Shown here in pieces: positions 22,990 through 33,033 of a stretch of DNA of 64,000 nucleotides (position 1 is the stretch's first letter; the number at the start of each line of letters is the position of its first letter). The notes under the pieces were generated by a model, which had not been told where the DNA came from, searched no databases, and saw nothing but the letters and a program-made list of their open reading frames with translations. The position numbers and the translations under genes were made by a program. The DNA is from Daphnia carinata (taxonomy: Eukaryota > Arthropoda > Branchiopoda > Diplostraca > Daphniidae): contig NC_081339.1 in NCBI RefSeq assembly GCF_022539665.2, forward strand, positions 5,570,017-5,634,016, written 5' to 3'.

Positions 22990-23800
22990 CTATTATACAG
23001 ATATTACTATTATACCATGCAATCTCGCATCCCAAAGATCCTGGCAATGGAAATTGGATGAAATTGCCAACATACCATGGATTGCATTTGGAAACAAAAG
23101 GACCATTTCCATTTTCGCCATCAATCTTAAAAGCTTGGCCCAGTCACGATGGTGTTCCAACGAAGCCATGCTTAGTTGGCGCACTTTGGACAACATGCCG
23201 GACGCCATGATATCGGGTAAGGCAACCTGTTCGTCGAATTCGATGTCAATTTTTAAATAGTCGATGATTATGCGACCGTGACGGGCAGACAGTTCTTCAT
23301 AAATGGAAAAAAGTGGCCGTGTTTTCCAGTTGTAGTCAACGTCGTGCTTGTCTCGATCTTCTATAGTCTCCAGTTGTAGAAATAGATATTACCAGGATTG
23401 TGGTCGTGGTGATCCTTGCCCATGGATGGATCAATCGCAAACACTTGACATCCATACTCTGACATTTTTTCGTCGAAAGACCATTTGTTCTTGATGTCGA
23501 AAGAGTGGACGATGCATCCACCAGGTTGTGGTGCTATTTTAGGGTCAAGGCAAACCGATTTCTGGCCGCCCCCTCCTGATTGGGTTCTTGTACATAGTAC
23601 CACCAAAGTCTTGCACAAATTGACAGGCATTTCGATTGTTCCACATTAAATACTGCATGATTTCATCACCTGTTAAGGTGTCTGAGTTCAACAGACTATC
23701 CCAATCGTTCGAAGAATGTGAAACTTCACGCTGACATTTAGTGTACAACATGGCGCCTTCTTTGATCGGCAACTGGAATTTTTTTTTCTCGAGACAAACA
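22990..23800 (-). pseudogene. Decayed METTL24-like methyltransferase gene
   Basis: Most of the family domain can be followed in order on the minus strand but in several frames: DEIMQYLMWNNRNACQ, then after a frame change near 23570-23600 KSVCLDPKIAPQPGGCIVHS and FDIKNKWSFDEKMSEYGCQV, then IDYLKIDIEFDEQVALPDI, then GMLSKVRQL. The stretch corresponding to EVHLDKE in the intact gene at 24328 is deleted. Multiple frameshifts make a functional product unlikely. Confidence 0.75.
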
Positions 23801-24327
23801 AAGCAAGTATAAAGCCAAATACGAAACTGATAACAAACATTAAGACTTAAAAACTTTTTCGTTTTACAGTTCCTGCCTTGGCCGCAATCAGCGAATAGAA
23901 TTCTGAAGTCGAATTATCGCACTGTGCAGTAACTAGATTTATACTTTGGAGACGTCAAAAACAAAAGCCAGCGGATGCAGTAATAGAAAAGCCGTTCACC
24001 TGCTGCTGTCCATTCCTTTGTCATCAACGTTCCGATTGTAATACGACAACAATGATGGATAGATTTCAGTAACCTTGATGCAAGACTTACGTTTATGCAT
24101 GGGCAGCTGCCCGGAGACCATAAGAGCTACAAGGAGCAATTTGGATTGGATCAATTATGTTTAGAACAAGTACCAAAAGCTTCATGCTCAAGGGCCAGCT
24201 CATTGAATAGCCGATTCCTATTAGTTTTAAGCAAACTTTAGACTAAAAAAGCCCCGATAATTATTTATTGTTTATTTGCTTTTAACAGTTTCTGTTGTAC
24301 ATAGAAAAATTCTAGGAAAAAATTATA

Positions 24328-25308
24328 TTAAAGCATCGGATGCGAAAGGTTACTGTTGTACCACGCAATCTCGTAACCCAAAGATGCTGACAAAGGAAAC
24401 TTTGTAAAATTGCCAACGTACCAGGGGTTGTATTTGGAATCGAAGCGGACCATTCCCGATTTCTCCAGGGATCTCAAAAGCTTGGCCCACCCGCGGTGCT
24501 CTTCTAGCGAAGCCTCTTTGTCCAGGTGAACTTCAATGCCCAATTGACGGATGTTGGATAACATTCCGGAACTGATAATTTCAGGCAAAGCTATCCACTC
24601 TGAATATTCAATATCAATTTTCAAGTAATCGATCGTTTTGTTGCCGTGACGCGGCAAAAGCGTCTTGTAGATGGAAGTCAACGAACGAATTGTCCAGTTG
24701 AAATGACGGTCATATTCATCGCGATCACCCAATCCCCAGTCGTGAAAGTGGATGTTACCTGGGCTGTGGTCGTGTGACGTCATCCCTATCGACGGATCGA
24801 ATGCAAATACTTCGCATCCGTAACGTGCCATTGTCTCATCAAAGGACCAGTCATCCTGGATGCCGAAGGAGTAGATGAGACATTTGGCCGGTTTGGGAGC
24901 CACTCTCGGATCGATACAAACGGCCTTTTGTCCAGCCAATCCGGATGGATTTTTCATCATGACACCGCCAAAGTCGTGAGATAGCTGACACGAAGAATGG
25001 TTAGTCCACATGAGATATTTGACGAGTTGAGCACCAGTTAACGACTCATCGTCCAGTAGAACATCCCAATCAACCTTCTTGTTACTACTGGACAACGTGT
25101 TGGCGATGACGGCAGCCGTGGCTGATTGAAACATTTCTTCCCATTTATTCGAGATCTTTTGGCTGCTGAGTGAGATGTTGGACGACCAAGAAGGACGAAT
25201 GACGCTGACGAAAATGAAACCCGATATTAAAATCAAAATGGCTACGACTAAACTTTTCCTTGTGGACGGGATAATGCGGTTGAGGAGAAGGTAAGAATGA
25301 AGTGACAT
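24328..25308 (-). CDS. METTL24-like membrane-anchored methyltransferase
   Basis: A single-exon protein of 326 residues with one N-terminal membrane segment near residues 19-38 (LVVAILILISGFIFVSVI). The domain contains YLMWTNHSSCQLSHDFGG, KAVCIDPRVAPKPAKCLIYS, FGIQDDWSFDETMARYGCEV, FAFDPSIG, SIYKTLLPRHG, DYLKIDIEYSEWIALPEI and VHLDKEASLEEH. It matches the gene at 2010 motif for motif and looks intact. The decayed copies at 13490, 21998 and 22990 are closer to this gene than to the one at 2010. The substrate is unknown; secretory-pathway location is inferred from the anchor. Confidence 0.82.
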   Translation of the reverse strand: MSLHSYLLLNRIIPSTRKSLVVAILILISGFIFVSVIRPSWSSNISLSSQKISNKWEEMFQSATAAVIANTLSSSNKKVDWDVLLDDESLTGAQLVKYLMWTNHSSCQLSHDFGGVMMKNPSGLAGQKAVCIDPRVAPKPAKCLIYSFGIQDDWSFDETMARYGCEVFAFDPSIGMTSHDHSPGNIHFHDWGLGDRDEYDRHFNWTIRSLTSIYKTLLPRHGNKTIDYLKIDIEYSEWIALPEIISSGMLSNIRQLGIEVHLDKEASLEEHRGWAKLLRSLEKSGMVRFDSKYNPWYVGNFTKFPLSASLGYEIAWYNSNLSHPML

Positions 25309-25802
25309 GTCTATAGTTGGAGAACCACTTACGGTGACTGAAAACCTGAGCTAAAATTAGGCGTTTGGTTTCTATTTAACAAGAACAAGCGCACACTCGG
25401 GAGCAAAATTAGTTAAACTATTAAATTTTCTCTACTCACGTCGGAAACTAAACTGATGGTACGTAATTTGAAATAATGTATACGTTTAATTGTTTATGGT
25501 TCAAGTTTTATTGGACAGGTTGACACAGTACAAACGACGGAACCATCCACACTGGGCAGTCAGCTGAGGACAACACACGAACACTAGGCTACGTGATCAG
25601 CACTGAACGAACTCACGCCGCTAGGGACCAGCACCAACGTTATCTCTCGGAATTGCTCACCGTACGTATGTTTTCTATACGTCAGGTTCTCATTGCGACG
25701 CCAACCTTTTTGTATTTATAGGATTCTGTGTACTGGCTTTTGAATTCATCAAAGGTCAATGGTGGAAGAAACTACTAAAATTCTTTTGCAAAGAGAATAA
25801 GA

Positions 25803-27248
25803 TCAAGTAACAGGAAGCAACGTTTCAAGAAAATCATATCCGGAGAGACAGGGTATATCTTTGTGAAACCACCAGTCGGTAAGATCTTTGTAAACTTTGG
25901 CAAGTTGATTGGGATCGTTGAGTTTCTCGCAAAGCTCACACCAACCGTCGGCCGGTCGACTCACCACTTCGTAATCCTTTTTCCAGTCAAAGTATTTCAA
26001 GTAGAGGCCGTCGTTTTCATGAAGCAGCTTCAGATAATTAGCCAAGGCTTTGGGAGACACGAAATCTGCGGCATCGATGTAGGACAATGGTGGAGCGTAG
26101 GCGGAATAATCGGCTCCTCCGTAGACGACGGGAACAATGTCGGACGCCAGGGCTCGGTAGAATTTCTCTGAAACGTAATCGGCGCAAATGGCGTTCTCGG
26201 CAGCCACGTAGAACTTGTAGCTGTCCAGCAACTTGTTGCACTTTTCGCTCCTCGAAGGCATGCATTTGAGCGGACCACATCCACCGTAAATGTCGATGGG
26301 CACGTGTTGGCCAACCAGTTGGAAATATTTTTCTCTGAGGCTGTCGGAGTGGCAGCGAGACACAAACCAAGCGAGTAATTTCTTCTTTTTGGCTAAAATT
26401 GGGTGACTTTTGGAACGGTTTGAGGATGGCGTCATCAGGGAGGCTGGATCAGGTGGTTGTGTGTACGGTGTGAGTCTGATGGGCATACTTGAAGGTGGGA
26501 GACTCGCATCGGCCCGCCTTCTAAGTGAACCGTACGGCCGGACGTCGTAAATGTCTGAATCTCTTCGATAAGTCATGGTCCAATTAAAGAAATGTTTAGT
26601 TTGACTGAAAACGGGCATGTCGCTAGCAGTGAGTACAGTCTCGTAGTTGTAAAAAATGAAACGTTGTTCGTAGCGGCGATATCTAGGGTCGGGCATATCT
26701 CTTTCGTTGAAATCATTGGCGTGAAAGATGACTGCATCGCTGTCTTTCAACTGTGTCCGATCAGCCGTCAAAAGACAATTTGTTACTCGACAACCGGCTT
26801 CTAAAAACGAATTCTTTCCTAGTTTTAGCTCGTAGTCTTCTGTTCCGAAGTACTTGTTCCAAAATAGTATCTTTTTCGTAGGTTGCCAAATACTTTCCTT
26901 TTTCCCATGTTTTGTACTTGTCTTGTGTTCATGTTCGTTCACTGACGAAATTGATTTATGCATGTGATTAGCGACAGTACGATCAACGGAGGTGGCCAAC
27001 ATCCCTGGTGCTAATTCTTCCATCTACGGATTCAAATAACATTCGATTTACGCTCCTAGAATGAGGATGAATGAATCCACAAAAGAGTTAAGGATTCAAA
27101 TAGTAAATACCGTCAACGTGCTGATGATGATAACACAGAGCGACGTGAACAAGATGGCGAAGATGGAGAGAAGAATCCAATCAACCATGATCGCTCTCTT
27201 CCGGCGGAAGGGGAGGAGGCATTGACAGTATTGCCTCAGCCTAAACAT
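25803..27248 (-). CDS. Alpha-1,3-fucosyltransferase (copy 2)
   Basis: Two exons, 27248-27111 and 27023-25803, join in frame (phase 0) to 452 residues. Exon 1 encodes a basic tail and anchor (VDWILLSIFAILFTSLCVII). The catalytic part has ILFWNKYFGTEDYELKLG, DAVIFHANDF, FNWTMTYRRDSDIYDVRPYG, VPIDIYGGCG, FYVAAENAICADYVSEKFY and VVYGGADYSAYAP. The stretch from about 26605 down to 25880 is nearly identical at DNA level to copy 1 (8308-9732), which lies 17 kb away in opposite orientation, while the first third and the last 25 residues differ freely. It starts about 560 bp from, and head-to-head with, the Cosmc-like gene at 27809. Confidence 0.92.
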
Positions 27249-27808
27249 GATGTCTCATTTGTGCCACGAAGTTCGACAGGAACAACTTCGAAATCCACAT
27301 CGCCAGTAACAAGTAGCCCGCAGAAAGCTACGAGAGTTGAAGACTCCTAGACAAGCCCTGCCAGCATCTCAGTGGCTTTCTCTTGTCTGATTAGTGCAAA
27401 CGACTTCTTCAAGGACTTGGCCTCGTATTTGTCTCTAGGCCTTTCGATAGACTATCACCGTGTTATTAAATTATACAAGTGCACATCAATCAGCTGAGCA
27501 CGGCGTAAGACAGGTGAATAATTATCATTAGTTTGTCCCTTTACATATTCGTTGGCAATGGTGGTGAATGGTAAGTAACTTTGCCTTGAGCTGGTTTAAT
27601 GTTTCACGTGGCGTGTCGATTAAATAAGTTCACCTGCAGACATTTGAGGGCACTGATCTTTTCAACCTTGAGTTCCATCCCCCCCCCCCCCCTTTTTTTT
27701 TTTTTTTTAACCACTTCTTTTCCAATTGAGAAGCAGACAGAAATAATTTTCTGTTTTTTCGAGCACAGCGCGGAAATCTAGAGAAGCTGTTCCTCTCATT
27801 GCTAACCC

Positions 27809-28857
27809 ATGTCTTTATTTCGGCGTCCTCGTTTTCTCCTCTGGCTCTGCCTCAATGTCTTTTTCGTTGTTGACATTGTGCTAAACAGTGGCTGGATCAC
27901 TACGAAAAGTCATCAGCTTAATCCTGTCGACGCCTCTTCAGCCACTTTCACTCAGTCACGGTATTATATATTATGCACGTGTATTATAAGGATATAATTA
28001 CTAATTCAGTTTAGTCTTCCCAGTTCTTCATTAGGGGATGTGAACGATGAAATCCGATTGCTGTGTTGGATTCCATCGGCATTCAGCACATCCAACAGCC
28101 ATGCACAAAACGTCATCCGAGAGACGTGGGGCAAACGGTGTGATAAACTATTGTTTGTTTACGCGAATGGTGCTCAATCAAAACAAGTGAATGAGACAGA
28201 TGATGCTGGAGTTATCCGGATATTTAGAAGGACAACATCTGAGGTGTTACAATATTTCTACGACCACCATCTCAGTGATTCGCATTGGTTTCTTAAAGCT
28301 AACGAAAAGACGTAAGTATTCCAGTGATTTGCTCGAAATACTTTAATTTCTCATTCTACTGTTCCGTTAGTTACGTAGTGGTGGAACAACTGAAAGCGAT
28401 GTTGCCCGTTCAAAATACTGGAACACCGTTTTATTTGGCTGCCAACGATAAGGAGCATCCATCGATTATTGGTGACGTGTATATATTGAACAGAGAAGCC
28501 ATCCGCCGTTTAGTGCATCACTTCCGTCATCCCTACGTCCACCTGTCCTCTAATGAAGCCGATTGTAAAAAGTGGGCCCATTTTCGGACTTCAGGTAAGA
28601 GTAGTGATGCGTCGTCAACCTCCTTAAATCGCGAGTGCCTAGTTCGATTGAGTATCGTTTCATACAACACAAGAGACGAAAGAGGCTGTGAACGCTTTCT
28701 ATCCAACCGCCTTGCTACCGAGTTAGCTAATCATCAAAATTCGGTACATTCTGGAGACCGGTGCATTTCGAAGACTGCGTTTATCTTCCGAGAAGTTGAA
28801 ACTAATCAGTTTCATGTTTTCGAACACATGCTCTATCGGCTTAAAATTTCGCTGTAA
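27809..28857 (+). CDS. C1GalT1-related protein lacking the DDD motif, Cosmc-like
   Basis: Exons 27809-27960, 28015-28311 and 28371-28857 join in frame to 311 residues. It has an N-terminal anchor (FLLWLCLNVFFVVDIVL), then the C1GalT1-type LLCWIPSAFSTSNSH and [16 protein letters not shown]. Where C1GalT1 has WFYKADDDT this protein has WFLKANEKT, so the metal-binding acidic triplet is gone. Following text such as YVVVEQLKAMLP, TPFYLAAN, ILNREAIRRL and NQFHVFEHMLYRLKI resembles vertebrate C1GALT1C1 (Cosmc), the endoplasmic-reticulum chaperone of C1GalT1, which also lacks the triplet. A GGVGY-type acceptor segment is not evident. It is either a non-catalytic partner of the C1GalT1 at 9911 or a degenerating paralog; the uninterrupted frame favours the first. 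Confidence 0.75.
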
Positions 28858-29415
28858 TGTTTTAAGGCAGTGACTAACGTGGCGCGGTAGGTGTTGTTTG
28901 AATAACACGTCTGCCGAACACAAATTATTGTGCGGATTACAAGCATATTGAACTCGTCGTCCTCGATTGAAAGTGGTAATCAACTATGTGGATAGAAAAA
29001 GGACAAAGAAAAAATGTTGTCTTGAAAATTCCATAAACAGTGAATGTGATCTTTAGTGTCTGGTTGGCAAATGAGTAAGGCCCGCCTCTTGTTGAGAAGC
29101 AAATACGCAACGCTGTTGAAAATGGTTACTCGACTGCAAGCTATTCAAGGTATGAAGATCAATCTATGATTCCTTTTCATAGTTTATCTGAATTTTAAGG
29201 TATTTTATTATTGAATTAGATTAGCAGGTGAGGTACGAGCTGAGCAACTTCTGTCTTCCTAATGCGAAGAGAAACGTTTACAGAGAGAAAAAGTGGATAT
29301 GAGACTGCCTGTCCCTTAAAAATCCCTAATCCATTTCCCCCACTCACTTTCAGTTCCTTTATTGTTTTAAATCTGCCCCGTAATTGTACCAGTTTTCAAG
29401 GGGTACTCTATTACA

Positions 29416-30922
29416 ATGCGATTCTCTCGCCTTCTTATTCGTCATGGTCGACTATCACGATTATCTCAAGTTCTATTACCTGCCTTGACATTGTTCATCC
29501 TCTACATTCTCGCCTTTTTAACGTCGGAATTGTTTGTAGCAATACATCAACGCTTTGAAGCGCCAGTACACAAGGCCGATTCATTGGAGGTAATAAGTTC
29601 AAATTCTTCATCATTTTTGTGCAATCCTTAATGAATCTCATTATTTTCATTGGATATTAATATTTAACAAACAGCTTCTGCTTTCCGAACTTTCTCGGTC
29701 ACAACGACCGGAGCCATTTAATACTGAAGAACTCCCAATCAAGTACAACTTGATGGAAGAAACGTTTGGCCGGAAATGGGCCAAAACACCGGAAGAGGAA
29801 TACGGGTCTGCCCGTGATTGCACCGTAGGTATAAAATCAATCACTAACATTCTTTTAGCAATCACCGTACGCGCAAACCAAAAAAAAAAAAAACATAATG
29901 AAAATTATTAATTGGAATTAAGAATACGCCAACAAGAATAAACTGCAACAGGATCATCCGTGCGTCATTCGCCTCATTCGGCGTGATTATCTTCGCAAAC
30001 CGGCACCTCAGCATGTTCCTTATCGACTAGAGGTGCCAGAATCGGCTGATCCATCTAACGGACAAGCTCAAGCAATCCTACGAATTTTGCAGAATAAAGT
30101 GAGCGCAGTTTTACTTGCATTTCTTTAACACTATAAAATCATTTTTTTTATTTTGCAGACCAACGGTTTCTTCGTTGATTGTAGAGGTTACGATGGCGAA
30201 TTTCTCTCAAACAGCTTGTACATGGAGAGGTCACTAAACTGGACGGGGTTGGTGATTGAAGCTGATAAACTGGCGTTTAATCAGCTCACAAGTCGTAATC
30301 GAAAAGCTTACACTTCACCCGTTTGCCTTAGTACCAAACCCTACCCTATGGAAGTAAGTCGATCGCCCGAGATTCAAATGACGTCTATTAGTAATCCGAT
30401 GTTTTATGATTGGGATGAAATCAGGTTGTTTACAATGCTACTATAGGTACCATGAGTTTCATCGCTGAGGGAAATAAGGATGTGCAGCATAAGAAGTCTG
30501 ATCTAACGGACAACAACGATGAAACATCTATTAAGAAAGACACGGCCGACATTTACAATATGCAATGTTTCCCGTTGTATTCGTTGCTGATCGCCATTGG
30601 CAGAACTCAGGTGGACTATTTCAGTCTGGACGTCGAAGGTGCCGAATACAAAATACTAAAGACCATACCTTGGACAAAGGTTGACATCAAGGTATGTTTG
30701 AAACACTTAAACAACATCCATTCGAATTGTGTACTTAATTACATATGCTCAAAGACATTGACAGTGGAATGGAATCACGTCCCTGAAGGAGAAGAAGGAA
30801 TAACACGTCTGATGGAGAGCAATAAATTCATCAAGTTTGGTCTCTTTTCCATGCGATTCTCCCGCCACGTAGTCTACGTCAAAGATTTCCTCGATGACTT
30901 AAGAGACTACGAGGACGAGTGA
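29416..30922 (+). CDS. Star-like FkbM-domain methyltransferase-fold protein
   Basis: Six exons (29416-29589, 29675-29828, 29923-30098, 30159-30353, 30425-30691, 30755-30922) join in frame to 377 residues. There is an N-terminal anchor (SQVLLPALTLFILYILAFL). The FkbM-type domain, also found in Drosophila Star, begins at TNGFFVDCRGYDGEFLSNSL and continues through YMERSLNWTGLVIEAD, SPVCLSTKPYPMEV, the VDYFSLDVEGAEYKILKTI motif and TLTVEWNHVPEGEEG. The first glycine-rich motif reads DCRGYDGE instead of the ECGAYDGE of the neighbouring copy, so S-adenosylmethionine binding may be altered. Star itself works in export of EGF ligands; whether this protein is an enzyme or a trafficking factor is open. 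Confidence 0.82.
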
Positions 30923-31413
30923 AACTGGAATGGCCTGCGCCTACGTAACTGTAGTGACAAGGAGAAGAGTAAAATGGAATAAAGACCAATTGTTACAGCG
31001 CTGATCAAATTCAATTGACCGCAGGTTACCCTTGCCAACGAAGCACAAACAGATAATTACAGTTTGATTTCTGAACGCTTTTGGCAAGGTTATTTCATCT
31101 TTTTGGGTATTTGAACCCCTCGATCAGTAAAAACCCGGGGCGTAATTTACTTCCGCCATGGAATGCCAGTAGTCTCCAGAACATCAGTGAGAAAGGTTGT
31201 ATCTCTTTTATAAAAAGAAAATTTACCTGAGGCTCTTTATCGTTGTGATTATGGTTACAATCACGCATCGTAACAATCTCGGCAGGTCTAAATACAGGAG
31301 AGCTGAGAGTGACAAGAACGTGGCGGTAATCAAAGTAACGTAAAGTAGACTTCATTTTATGTTTCTCAACAAGAACTCGTATTCAACTTGCAGCGTTTAC
31401 GTCATTAAACACA

Positions 31414-32823
31414 ATGCGAATCTCTATTCGAACGTTTCGGTTTTATCTGCTGCCTCGTTTCGTTCTCCTTTGCATATTTTCGTGCCTCCTCTACGTCTTC
31501 AGGTTAGTGATGGTGGATTCGATCTATGAAGCATGCAAATCAATCGCTGTGGCGCAACAACAGGTAATGCAATTTGTTGAATCGATTTTAGAATGTATTA
31601 TTTATCTTCTTATTGAATCTATCAGGTTTATGCTACGCATCTTCCAGTCAAAGCTGCAACAGAACTTCCGCATAAACACAATTTAATGGAAGAAACGTAT
31701 GGAAGAATATGGGCTAAAACACCAGACAAATATTTATCTTCTATTAATTGCACAATTGGTAAACCATTCCTTGTTTCGTTTTTAATGATACAAACATTAA
31801 TTTTAAAATTTAGAATACGCTAATCAAAATAAACTGCAGCAAGATCATCCGTGTGTCGTGCAGTTGATTCGCAAGAATTACCTGGTCCGACCAGCACCAA
31901 AAAGTGTTCCCTATCAACTGGGAAATCCTTTATTACTCGATCCGTCTGACGGCCAAGCTAAGGGCATTCTAAGAATCCTGCGCAATCAAGTAAATATATA
32001 TTTTTTTAGTCAACTTTAACGGCACATTTATTATTACTCTCGTTGGTGTGAAATTTATGCAGACTAATGGATTTTTCATCGAATGCGGAGCTTACGACGG
32101 AGAAACGCTTTCCAACACACTTTACATGGAACGATCACTTGCCTGGACTGGGCTGTTGATTGAGACCGATCAAGTATCTTTTAAAGCTCTCATAGGACGT
32201 AACCGTAAAGCTTTTACGTCACCCGTCTGCCTCAGTACGAAACCTTATCCTATGGAGATAAGTTACCCTTCCGGATTCAAATGCATAAAAGATGTCACGT
32301 GATTTTTTGCTTAGGTGGTCTTTAATGCAACAATCGGGTCATTCGGTGCTATTTTGGAACGGAACGACGAACAGCCCATCCCGATATCTACATCAGAGAG
32401 CAATCTTTTAGGGCAAGAAGAAGGGAGTAGCAAAAGCGACGTACCATACCTTTACAAAGCTCAATGCTTCCCACTCTATTCTATATGCTAATTGCAGTTG
32501 GTAGAACAAAAGTGGACTATTTCAGTCTCGACATTGAAGGTTCGGAATCGCAAGTCTTAAAGACTATACCTTGGAACAAAGTCGATATCAGGGTAATCTT
32601 TTTTCACATAATTTTTCATACCGTGCGTTAACTTTCTCGTTTTGATTATGTAAAGACGTTGACCGTGGAGTGGAATCACGCGCCTGAAGGTGAAGCTGAA
32701 ATAACTCGATTCATGGAGAGTAATAAATTCATCAGGTTTGGTCAGATTTCGATGGCTTTTTCCAAGGAAGTTGTCTTCGTTAAAGATTTTTCGGCTGACT
32801 TGAGACAATTTGAAGACTACTAG
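31414..32823 (+). pseudogene. Broken tandem copy of the Star-like FkbM gene
   Basis: All six exons of the 29416 gene are present in the same phases: 31414-31563, 31626-31758, 31814-31989, 32063-32257, 32315-32592 and 32656-32823. Exons 3, 4 and 6 have exactly the same lengths as in the intact copy, and the core motif is the canonical ECGAYDGE. Two lesions are visible. The donor after exon 4 reads GAG|ATAAGT where the intact copy has GAA|GTAAGT. Exon 5 is 278 bp, not a multiple of three; the frame breaks near 32481-32485, where one base is missing between LYS and MLIAVGRTKVDYFSLDIEG. The gene is probably a recent pseudogene, unless the base loss is an assembly error and the AT donor is used. 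Confidence 0.72.
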
Positions 32824-33033
32824 CCAATCGACACGTTCCAGAACAAGTCACGTTCGTCATTTCTATCGACGTGTCACACAGTAATTTAAATTTTTTAGTA
32901 AAATTTCAATAATGGCATGTAAAACAATTCATCGCCGTTCAATCAGCAAACTCAGCAGCGCAAATATAATGTGGAGTACAACACACAAAAGCATAATATT
33001 TTAGTAATGTAGTAATAATGCAGCCAATCTCAA

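Noticed and set aside
26030-26370. Long alternative frames inside the fucosyltransferase copies (also 9162-9502 and 53332-53747)
   Set aside because: They lie inside GT10 coding exons and arise from codon bias; the same shadow frames appear in both near-identical copies.
29416-32823. FkbM-domain genes as recent bacterial transfers
   Set aside because: They have six exons with conserved phases and resemble the animal Star family, so ordinary animal descent is simpler.
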